A DNA stretch of 26,691 bases from DASYRX01 sp036003845 (GTDB taxonomy: Bacteria; Gemmatimonadota; Gemmatimonadetes; Gemmatimonadales; Gemmatimonadaceae), in contig DASYRX010000360.1 in the NCBI GenBank assembly GCA_036003845.1, positions 1 to 26,691 of the forward strand, read 5' to 3'. Shown here in pieces: positions 12,831-20,460 of the stretch (positions are counted from its first letter, which is position 1; each line of letters opens with the position of its first letter). Below the pieces are notes generated by a model that searched no databases, was not told where the DNA came from, and worked only from the letters and a program-made list of their open reading frames with translations. The position numbers and the translations under genes were made by a program.

Positions 12831-15710
12831 TCACGGTTTGCGCGGGACTGTACGCGATGCTGGGACGTCTTTGCCACCGCCTAACCGCTCGATCGCCCGG
12901 CTCGACTCGTCGACGTACGCGCGCAATTCGGGATCCGCTCGACGCCACGCTCGCGCAACGAACTGATAGTCTCGTAGCGCCAGCTCACGCTGTCCCACGC
13001 GCTCGCTGACTCGTGCGCGCTCGAGCAGGAAGAGCGGCATGAGCGGGGCCACGATCGTGCGAAAAGCGGGCGTGAAGAGCTGCCGCGCTTCCTCATTTCG
13101 CCCCTGAGAGGCGAGGACCCGCGCCTTCGCGAAGCGAATCAGATCACAACCATCCAGGCACAACGAATCGACGAGCTGTGGCATCAGCCTAACGGCGTCC
13201 GCAGTGTCGTGACGCGCGAGCGCGAGGAAGAAACGCCCCTCGGCGACTCCTTGCTCGGCGAGCGTTCGCGACAGCGACGGTCGCGACCCCTGAACGCGCT
13301 CCTCCATGTGTGCGAGTAACTGACGCACCCTCGCGCTGTCGCCATGCAACGCCCAGAACGAGAGGGCCAGGCGCGCCTTCGGATCACGCGATCGAAGCCA
13401 GGAGTCGAACATCGTGTTCGCGCTGTCGCGCGAGAACCCGCCGAGCAGCGACAGCTCAGCGATAAACCGTGGATTTTTGGCTCCCGCGGTCGCCGCCTCG
13501 CGCACGTGTCCGCGGTACGCGAGCGCCGAGCCAAGGTGCTCGCGTGCGTGCTCCATGCGACCACCCTGTACGCTCGCGAGGTCGACGTAGCGGCGCGAGA
13601 CGGCAACCCCGGGCTCAGTCGAGTCGAGCATGTAGCCTAACGATTGCGTCAGGCCGTGCGCGATGCGCGCGGTAGGAGCGACCGAATCCAACACTGAAAT
13701 GCCGCGCGCGAGGATCACCTCGAGCGCATCGAGGTAGCCGGACGGCTCGCCGGGAGTCTCACCCCACTTTCTGTGCGCCGCCATGAGGCGCTGCACTTTG
13801 GCCGTATCGTGCATCGCGGCCGCCAGCTCGATCGCGTGCGGATACGCGGGCGTGAACTGCGAGTCGATCTCGATGGCGTGCTCGAATCGCGCGAGGATCA
13901 CCGCCGCCGGAGCGGGAGCGAAGTGAACCTGGTGCACGCTCTCTTCACCGAGCTCATACCAGATCTGCGGATCCAACGGATACTCGCGTCCTGCGGCATT
14001 GAGCAGAGCGAGCGTGCGTCGAGCGTGGCGCCATGTGCCAGTGTCCGTTTGCGCGAGCAGACCCGCCGCGTGATTCGAATCTGCGAGCAACAACAGGCTG
14101 TCGCGCCGAGCGAGTCCCTGCGTGTGCACGGCTGCGCGCAGACGGAGCGCCAGGGCCAGCGAATCTGTGTCGGATCCAAGCCAGCCGATCGTTTCCGCCA
14201 GTCGATTGAACGCCAAGCCGAATGTCGTGTCGAGCGTGCTCGCGCGTTCGTACTCGGCGTGCGCCGAATCCATAAACCCTTTGCGGTACTGCTGCTCGCC
14301 GCGCAGGAAGGCCTTGAGGGCCGGAATCGAGCGCGAGCCGATCGACGTTAGGCGCGCCGCGCCGACGCTGCGCGTGCGGCCCAGTTCGCGCAAGAGCCAG
14401 ACGGCCGTCGAGTCCGCGAGACGATCGACGTGCTCGGCGTCGTCTCGCAGATCGACTTCGTGGAGCGTGCGGTTCGTGGCGACGTCGAGCAGCGAGGCGC
14501 GCAGCCGGACCGAGTCGCGGCCTGCTCGCGTGAGAGCACCGAACAGCGCAAGGCCGGCGCCAGTGCGTTTGCCTAACGCACTTGCCGACGCCGCGTCGGC
14601 GAGCCCCTGCCAGCGGCGCACGACGATCGTGGGCGGGATGGCACGCAGCGGACCCGCGCCGTCGAGGTTGCGTGCGACGATGTCCGCCAGCCCTTCGCGC
14701 CAGAACGTAAGCTCAGGGTCGTGCACATCGAACGGCGCGACGGCGATCACGTTGGAATCGAGCGTCGAGACCTGCGTGTTACGCGTCGCGCGCCAGGTGA
14801 GGAGCGCCGCTGCGGCCAACGCGATCACCGCTGCAAGTCTTCCGATCGTTCGCCGCGACACGACTGGATTGGGCTGACTCGGTGTGATGTCGAGCGCGTC
14901 GCGGAACTCGGCCGCGGTACCGAAACGCGCAGCTGGGTCTTTCTCGAGCGCTCGCGCAACTGCGGCGGTAAGCGAGGCCGGAGTTTCAGGGCGAACGTCA
15001 CGGAGCGAGGGCGCCGTTTTCGTTAGGTGAGCGGTGAGAACGGCTTGCGCGTCGCCTTTGAATGGTGCTTCGCCCGCAAGCATCTCCCAGCCAACGAGGC
15101 CCAACGAATAAAGATCCGCCCGCGCATCCACCGCTCCAGCAGCCGCTTGCTCGGGCGCCATGTAGCCTGGAGTACCTAACGACATGCCGGAGACCGTGAG
15201 GCGCTCGTCGCCGCGAGAGACCGCGAGCGCCTGCGCAATACCGAAATCCGCCAGCAGCGCGTGATCCGCAGCGAGCAGGATGTTCTCCGGCTTCACGTCG
15301 CGATGGATGACGCCCCGCTCGTGCGCGTACTGAAGTGCGTCGGCTACTTCGCGCAGCAAACGCGTCGCAACCAGAACGGTCAAGCGCCCGTCGCGATCGA
15401 GTCGGCGTCGCAGCGATTCGCCCTCGACGTAAGGCATCGCGTACCACACCAGATCGCCGTCGACGCCAGCTGTAAGGACGCCGAGGATGTTCGGATGCTG
15501 CAGACGCGCGGTCAGCTCGATCTCACGGCGAAAACGCGCCGCGCTCACTTCACTTCCAAACTCGGGAGGAAGCACCTTCACGACGATCGCGCGCCCGAGC
15601 GCGCGTTCCGTTGCGAGGAAGAGGCGACTCATCCCGCCGCCAGGCAGCTCGCGCTCTAGGGCGTATGCGTCACCCACCGCAGCTTGGAGTCGCTCAACGA
15701 GTGTCGGCAC
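12831..15710 (-). CDS. Transmembrane Ser/Thr protein kinase with TPR-like sensor region
   Basis: A 959-residue PknB-type kinase. The kinase domain is at about residues 15-275: Gly-rich loop GGGMSRLF, catalytic Lys 45 (VVKVL), Glu 63, HRDVKPEN with Asp 138, DFG at 155-157 and the activation segment GTPGYMAPE ending about 187. All key residues are present, so it should be active. A single membrane helix (LAAVIALAAAALLTW) follows at about 291-305. The outer part begins with a domain (VIAVAPFDVHDPELTFWREGLA) like the FlgO/adenylate-cyclase-associated segment and continues as Ala/Leu/Arg-rich helical repeats of TPR type to the end. The start is GTG at 15710, with no clear ribosome site. It is divergent from the M23 gene. 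CGTTAGGT falls within the activation-segment codons. The signal sensed is unknown. Confidence 0.93.
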   Translation of the reverse strand: MPTLVERLQAAVGDAYALERELPGGGMSRLFLATERALGRAIVVKVLPPEFGSEVSAARFRREIELTARLQHPNILGVLTAGVDGDLVWYAMPYVEGESLRRRLDRDGRLTVLVATRLLREVADALQYAHERGVIHRDVKPENILLAADHALLADFGIAQALAVSRGDERLTVSGMSLGTPGYMAPEQAAAGAVDARADLYSLGLVGWEMLAGEAPFKGDAQAVLTAHLTKTAPSLRDVRPETPASLTAAVARALEKDPAARFGTAAEFRDALDITPSQPNPVVSRRTIGRLAAVIALAAAALLTWRATRNTQVSTLDSNVIAVAPFDVHDPELTFWREGLADIVARNLDGAGPLRAIPPTIVVRRWQGLADAASASALGKRTGAGLALFGALTRAGRDSVRLRASLLDVATNRTLHEVDLRDDAEHVDRLADSTAVWLLRELGRTRSVGAARLTSIGSRSIPALKAFLRGEQQYRKGFMDSAHAEYERASTLDTTFGLAFNRLAETIGWLGSDTDSLALALRLRAAVHTQGLARRDSLLLLADSNHAAGLLAQTDTGTWRHARRTLALLNAAGREYPLDPQIWYELGEESVHQVHFAPAPAAVILARFEHAIEIDSQFTPAYPHAIELAAAMHDTAKVQRLMAAHRKWGETPGEPSGYLDALEVILARGISVLDSVAPTARIAHGLTQSLGYMLDSTEPGVAVSRRYVDLASVQGGRMEHAREHLGSALAYRGHVREAATAGAKNPRFIAELSLLGGFSRDSANTMFDSWLRSRDPKARLALSFWALHGDSARVRQLLAHMEERVQGSRPSLSRTLAEQGVAEGRFFLALARHDTADAVRLMPQLVDSLCLDGCDLIRFAKARVLASQGRNEEARQLFTPAFRTIVAPLMPLFLLERARVSERVGQRELALRDYQFVARAWRRADPELRAYVDESSRAIERLGGGKDVPASRTVPRKP

Positions 15711-15832
15711 TGGATCACAAAATGGCGTGACTTGCTTCTACGCGCGATTGGGAGGAGCAACGCAGCACCACTGGCGTCGCTTAGAGGCACCCATCAATCT
15801 TCGCCGCCAACGACTCTGGTCCCCCCGTCCCG

Positions 15833-16954
15833 ATGAAACGCACACTGCTTCTCGCTCTCGCGCTAATGCCCGTCACGGCGTTGGCGCAACTCGCTGACAG
15901 ACCGCTGTTTGTTGAAGCTCGCGTGCCCAAATCGCCGACGATCGCGAACGGAGCCGCTGGCGCATTTCTCGTCTATGAAGTTCACGTCACGAACTTCGAA
16001 GCACGCGAATTGACGTGGACCGGCATCGAAGGAAGTGATGCAGCGACGGGAGCCACGCTTTTCTCGCTCACGGACTCAGCGCTCGCGCGTGAGATATCGA
16101 GACCAGGCGCAACAGGCACGCAGGTTACGGCGCAGAATCGGCCGCGCCTCTCGGGCGGACAGCGCGCGCTCGTCTACCTGTACGTCGCGCTCGGATCGAA
16201 CGCGGTTCCAAAGGCGATTCGACATCGCCTAACGATTCAGGATAGCGTTGGCGCTCGCACGCTCGTCATGCCAGACGTGCCGGTGACACCAGAGCCCATG
16301 ATAATCGCGTCGCCGCTCAAAGGCGGTAACTGGTTGGCTGGGAACGGCCCGTCACGAAATTCCGGACATCGTCGCGCGATCATTCCCATTCAAGGGCTGC
16401 CGCGTATTCCGCAACGATTCGCCATCGACTACGTGATGATCGACAGCACGTGGAAAACGTACCGCGGCGATCAACTGAAGAACGCCAGCTACTACTGCTA
16501 CGGCGTAGACGCGCTCGCCGTCGCAGACGGCATCGTGTCTGCAACGAAAGACAGCATTCCTGAAAACGTTCCGGGCGCGAACTCCCGTGCCGTGCCGATC
16601 ACGCTCGAAACCGTCGGCGGCAATCACGTGATCCTCGATCTCGGCGGCGGGCGCTTCGCATTCTATGCGCACCTTCAGCCTGGATCGTTGCGGGTCAAGC
16701 TCGGCGATCGAGTAAGGAAGGGGCAAATCTTGGGACTCGTCGGCAACTCGGGAAACTCCACCGAGCCGCATTTGCACTTTCATATGGCGGACAGCAACTC
16801 ACCGTTAGGCTCCGAAGGCATTCCCTACGCTGTCGAATCACTCGATCTCATGGGAAAGTGCGAGGGTTTTGGCAGTTCGTGCTCCGTCGGCGCGGCACAA
16901 GCGAAGCGGCGCGTGATGCCGTTCGCGAACGAGATCGTGCGGTTCCCGAAGTGA
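15833..16954 (+). CDS. Secreted M23 (LytM-type) metallopeptidase
   Basis: A 373-residue exported protein with the signal peptide MKRTLLLALALMPVTALA. Residues 20-150 form a beta-rich N-terminal domain. The M23 zinc-peptidase fold occupies about 175-320: Asp 199 in RFAIDYVMID, GNHVILDLGGGRFAFYAHL (His 280), VRKGQILGLVGNSGNS and the HLHFH motif at 313-317. The usual HxxxD has Arg (195) at the His place; His 179 (SGHRRA) upstream might substitute, as in a branch of the family I recall with an HRRA...QRFAIDW pattern. It probably cuts peptidoglycan cross-bridges or acts as a wall-hydrolase activator. There is no Shine-Dalgarno sequence before the ATG at 15833. The stop overlaps the GTG of the BtuF-like gene. 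Confidence 0.88.
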   Translation: MKRTLLLALALMPVTALAQLADRPLFVEARVPKSPTIANGAAGAFLVYEVHVTNFEARELTWTGIEGSDAATGATLFSLTDSALAREISRPGATGTQVTAQNRPRLSGGQRALVYLYVALGSNAVPKAIRHRLTIQDSVGARTLVMPDVPVTPEPMIIASPLKGGNWLAGNGPSRNSGHRRAIIPIQGLPRIPQRFAIDYVMIDSTWKTYRGDQLKNASYYCYGVDALAVADGIVSATKDSIPENVPGANSRAVPITLETVGGNHVILDLGGGRFAFYAHLQPGSLRVKLGDRVRKGQILGLVGNSGNSTEPHLHFHMADSNSPLGSEGIPYAVESLDLMGKCEGFGSSCSVGAAQAKRRVMPFANEIVRFPK

Positions 16955-17955
16955 GAATCGTTTCGCTGCTTCCGGCAGCGACCGAGATCGTTTGCGCGCT
17001 GGGCCTCGAGGAGCAGCTCGTCGGCGTCAGCCACGAGTGTGATTTCCCCCGTTCAGTTCGTGACCTTCCCAAAGTCACCCGCTCGCTGATACCGGCGTCC
17101 GCGCCGAGCGGTGAGATCGATCGCCTCGTGCGTGAGCGACTGAGCGCACAGAGCGCACTGTACTCGCTCGATGTTGCCGCGCTCGAGGAGCTGGAGCCGG
17201 ATCTTATCGTCACGCAGGCGCTCTGCGACGTCTGTGCCGTGGCGCAGGACCAAGTGGAGGCGGCAGCGTGCGCACTTCCTCGTGCGCCGCGCGTCGTCAA
17301 CCTCGAGCCGCAAAGCCTGGGCGAGGTGCTGGCCGCCGTTAGGCAGGTCGCCCGCGCGACGGAGACACTGGCGCTTGGCGAGCAAGTGATTCGCGAGCTG
17401 CGCGCTCGCATCGACACGGTCAGAGAACGATCAGAACGACTCACGACGCGCCCTCGCGTCGCTCTGATCGAGTGGCTCGATCCTCCATTTTCTTGCGGGC
17501 ACTGGAATCCCGAGCTCGTGCGTCTCGCCGGCGGAGTAGAGGGGCTGGGACGCGAGGGTGAGCGCTCACGCACGCTGATCTGGGATGAGGTCATCGCGTG
17601 GCAACCGGAGATCGTTGTGATCGCCTGCTGTGGTCTGGACGTCGATCGCACGTTAGGCGACCTGCCGTTGCTCCAGTCGGTCGCCGGCTGGCAGGATCTG
17701 CCGGCCGTACAATCAGGGCGCGTTTACGTCAGCGACGGGGCGCAGTATTTCAGCCGACCGGGCCCAAGGCTCGTGGACAGCCTCGAGATCCTGGCGCACG
17801 CGCTGCACCCGGACCTACATCCGCTGCCTAACGGGCTGCCACCTGCCCTCTGCGTGCACGCAGGGTATCAAAAGATCAAAGGCTTTACCACAGAGGACAC
17901 AGAGTCCTCCCTTTTCCCTGCCCGAGGAACGCGGAGACAACAACTGCTTGGTTAA
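16951..17955 (+). CDS. Cobalamin-binding (BtuF-like) substrate-binding protein
   Basis: A 334-residue protein of the class III periplasmic-binding fold that binds cobalamin or related chelates. It begins at GTG 16951 (GTGA overlap with the M23 gene) with MRIVSLLPAATEIVCALG, the standard start of this family. LEPDLIVTQALCDVCAVA at about residues 85-102 is a hallmark of the cobalamin-binding subgroup, and the C-terminal lobe has IWDEVIAWQPEIVVIACCG. There is no signal peptide, unlike classical BtuF; many members of this subgroup lack one, so it may be cytosolic or non-classically placed. Homologous sequence seems to end near HPDLHPLPNG. The last 30 or so residues are translated from an intergenic CACAGAGG/ACGCGGAG repeat (17884-17940). 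A TonB receptor follows; no BtuC or BtuD gene is present. Confidence 0.87.
   Translation: MRIVSLLPAATEIVCALGLEEQLVGVSHECDFPRSVRDLPKVTRSLIPASAPSGEIDRLVRERLSAQSALYSLDVAALEELEPDLIVTQALCDVCAVAQDQVEAAACALPRAPRVVNLEPQSLGEVLAAVRQVARATETLALGEQVIRELRARIDTVRERSERLTTRPRVALIEWLDPPFSCGHWNPELVRLAGGVEGLGREGERSRTLIWDEVIAWQPEIVVIACCGLDVDRTLGDLPLLQSVAGWQDLPAVQSGRVYVSDGAQYFSRPGPRLVDSLEILAHALHPDLHPLPNGLPPALCVHAGYQKIKGFTTEDTESSLFPARGTRRQQLLG
17884..17940. repeat. CACAGAGG/ACGCGGAG dispersed repeat, copy 1
   Basis: The segment reads ACCACAGAGGACACAGAG, a T/C-rich spacer, then GAGGAACGCGGAGA. Runs of this kind are a common class of bacterial intergenic repeat, and a related copy lies at 25717-25870. Here it overlaps the 3' end of the BtuF-like gene and supplies its final codons before the TAA at 17953-17955. 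Confidence 0.6.
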
Positions 17956-18072
17956 CTGCGTTGGCCATCATGGACATCGAACTTGCGAGCAGTTGACCTG
18001 TCGCTGCACACGGAGCGGCGCCAGCATCGACAATGGGAACATCGGCGCACCCGCGGAGTCTTAGTGCGGCCT

Positions 18073-20403
18073 ATGCGCGAGCGACGCCTGCTGGGTTGTC
18101 TCGCTGTTCTTCTGCTCATCGTATCTGCGTCGCGCACGTCGGCGCAGACGCAGCAGCGCGCGACGATTCGCGGTCGCGTGCTCGATCAATCCGGCACTCC
18201 GATTCTTTCCGCACGAGTTGCCCTCGTCGGCACGGGCCGAAGCACATATTCGACAGACGATGGGCGTTATGCGTTCACGGATCTCGCGCCTCGGATATAC
18301 GTGCTGCGCGCGCAACGACTCGGTTTCGCCATCTCGCACGATGATTCGGTGCAAGTCGATGCAGGGGCCGTCGTCGAACGCGACATTACGCTGCAGGCTG
18401 TGCACATCCCGCTTTCGCGCGTTGTCATCTCGCCCGGCTCATACACCCTGCTCGAGCCGACTGGAACCTCGCAGCAAGCCCTAACGCGTGAGCAGCTCCT
18501 AACGCGGCCGCAGCTCGCCGAAGATCTCTTCCGCGGACTCAATCGGCTGCCTGGTCTATCGGGCTCAGACTACAGCGCGAAGCTGCGCATACGAAACGGC
18601 GGCCAGGACGAGCTGCTCGTGCTGCTTGATGGCGTCGAGCTGATCGAACCGTTTCACCTCAAGGACTTCGACGGTGCGCTGTCGATGCTCGACGGCGAGG
18701 CTGTCGGTCGTGTGGAAATGAAGACGGGTGGCTTCGGCGCGCAGTACGGCAACCGCATGACGGGCGTGATCGAGCTTACGTCGGCCAACCCTGACGCGGA
18801 CCGCGCGCGCAATTCGTTAGGCCTTTCGTTCTCGAACGTGCGCGCCCGATCCGAGGGACGTTTTGCCGGCAATCGCGGAGCGTGGATGGCCGCGGCACGG
18901 CGAGGATACCTGGATCTCATCTTCAAGCTGATCGGCGAAAAGGACGCCCCCGATCCGCGCTACTACGACGTGTTCGGCAAAGTGCAGTATCAGCTCAGCA
19001 GCAAACATCTCCTCTCGACTCATGCGCTCGTTGCGGGCGATGAGTTGCACTGGAGTGAAGACGACGGCGCGTCTGTCGCAGACAGCCACTACGACAACGT
19101 CTACCTGTGGAGCAGCCTACGGTCGCAGCTGAGCGAGCGACTTGGCGTCACGACGCTCGCGTCGTTCTCGCACCTCACGTGGATTCGCGAAGGCAGAGTC
19201 GCCGACTTCTTCAATGGACAGCCGCTCGAACGGACGCGCGTCGACGACGATCGCAGCCTCGATGCGTGGAGCTTGAAGCAAGACTGGACGTTCGACGCGA
19301 CTCCCAAACTCAGTCTGCTCGCGGGGGCTGAGGTTCGAGACGAAGGTGCCGATTACAAATACTTCCGCATAACGCGGGAGCGAGCGTTTTCCGGTCAGAC
19401 CGTCATTGTAACCGACTCGCAGGTGGTACGTGTCGGGATGGCGCCGTCGGGGACGCGGCTTTCAGCCTACGGTGCCGTGCGGACGCGCCCCTGGGAGCGC
19501 CTAACGCTCGATGTCGGCCTCCGCGCCGACCGCCACGGCTGGACCGAGCAAACGACTGTCGCACCGCGCGTCAGCCTTTCATTCGCCGTCGCTCCACGCA
19601 CGACGCTGCGCGCTGCGTTTGGCATCTACGCGCAGGCGCACACGCTGCAAGATCTGTCGGTGGTGGACGGTGATACAGTATTCGCTCGCGCGGAACGCGC
19701 TGAGCACCGCGTAGTCGGTGTAGAACACGAGGTAGGCGACGGCTGGACCGTGCGCGCCGAGGCGTTCCAGCGCTTGCTGCGCGATCCGCGTGCGCGCTGG
19801 ATCAACACCGACGGCGAGATCGATGCCTTGCCTGAGACGGTCGAGGACCGGCTGCGCCTAACGCCGTCTGACGGCGAGGTCCGCGGCGCCGAATGGTTAT
19901 TGACATACGACCGCGGCGGTCCTATCCGCGCGGCGTGGTCCTACGTGCTTTCCAAGGCGACCGCGACGCAGAGTGGTGTGGAAACGCCGCGGCCCTTCGA
20001 CGAGCGGCATGCGTTCGCATTCGACCTGGCGGCGCGATCGCGCTCGGGATGGACCTGGGCGCTCGCATGGACCCTGCACTCCGGCTGGCCGTTCGTCCCG
20101 GCAACCTTCCGGGTCGACACGCTGACGCCGACGCAGCAGCTGATTCGTCGAGTTCCATCCGTGCCGCTGTTTGTCGATCAGCTCGAGACGTATCAACGTT
20201 TCGACGTGCGTGTCTCGCGCGCGTTCGACGTCGGCCGCAGCCGCGTCAGCTTCTTCGCTGAGTTGTTCAACATCTTCGACAAGGACAACCAGCGAGGAAA
20301 CTCCTATGGCGTGCGCGTCGTGTCAGGACAGTTCCATGTCGAGCGCTTCCGCGAGACCTTCTTGCCTCGGCTCCCTGCCCTTGGAGTGCGCTGGGAGTTC
20401 TAA
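18073..20403 (+). CDS. TonB-dependent outer-membrane receptor with carboxypeptidase-like N-domain
   Basis: A 776-residue outer-membrane receptor. The ATG at 18073 opens a signal peptide (MRERRLLGCLAVLLLIVSAS); an in-frame ATG 30 codons upstream gives a basic leader and is unlikely. Residues of about 32-110 form a CarboxypepD_reg-like domain (TIRGRVLDQSGTPILSARV). The plug follows (LLVLLDGVELIEPFHLKDFD; VEMKTGGFGAQYGNRMTGVI), then a beta-barrel of alternating strands that ends in the expected aromatic residue (RWEF). It takes up a large substrate through the outer membrane using TonB energy. The preceding BtuF-like gene suggests a corrinoid, but a siderophore or glycan is equally possible. The word CGTTAGGC/CCTAACG occurs five times in the gene. 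Confidence 0.9.
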   Translation: MRERRLLGCLAVLLLIVSASRTSAQTQQRATIRGRVLDQSGTPILSARVALVGTGRSTYSTDDGRYAFTDLAPRIYVLRAQRLGFAISHDDSVQVDAGAVVERDITLQAVHIPLSRVVISPGSYTLLEPTGTSQQALTREQLLTRPQLAEDLFRGLNRLPGLSGSDYSAKLRIRNGGQDELLVLLDGVELIEPFHLKDFDGALSMLDGEAVGRVEMKTGGFGAQYGNRMTGVIELTSANPDADRARNSLGLSFSNVRARSEGRFAGNRGAWMAAARRGYLDLIFKLIGEKDAPDPRYYDVFGKVQYQLSSKHLLSTHALVAGDELHWSEDDGASVADSHYDNVYLWSSLRSQLSERLGVTTLASFSHLTWIREGRVADFFNGQPLERTRVDDDRSLDAWSLKQDWTFDATPKLSLLAGAEVRDEGADYKYFRITRERAFSGQTVIVTDSQVVRVGMAPSGTRLSAYGAVRTRPWERLTLDVGLRADRHGWTEQTTVAPRVSLSFAVAPRTTLRAAFGIYAQAHTLQDLSVVDGDTVFARAERAEHRVVGVEHEVGDGWTVRAEAFQRLLRDPRARWINTDGEIDALPETVEDRLRLTPSDGEVRGAEWLLTYDRGGPIRAAWSYVLSKATATQSGVETPRPFDERHAFAFDLAARSRSGWTWALAWTLHSGWPFVPATFRVDTLTPTQQLIRRVPSVPLFVDQLETYQRFDVRVSRAFDVGRSRVSFFAELFNIFDKDNQRGNSYGVRVVSGQFHVERFRETFLPRLPALGVRWEF

Positions 20404-20460
20404 ACCGTAGATGTGGCTCGTGGCATCTAACCGAGCGTCCCAGGCTATAGTCGAGGCGCA

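Noticed and set aside
15711..15832. Defined promoters in the divergent kinase/M23 gap
   Set aside because: The gap must hold promoters for both genes, but I could not find a convincing -35/-10 pair or operator symmetry by eye, so none is annotated.
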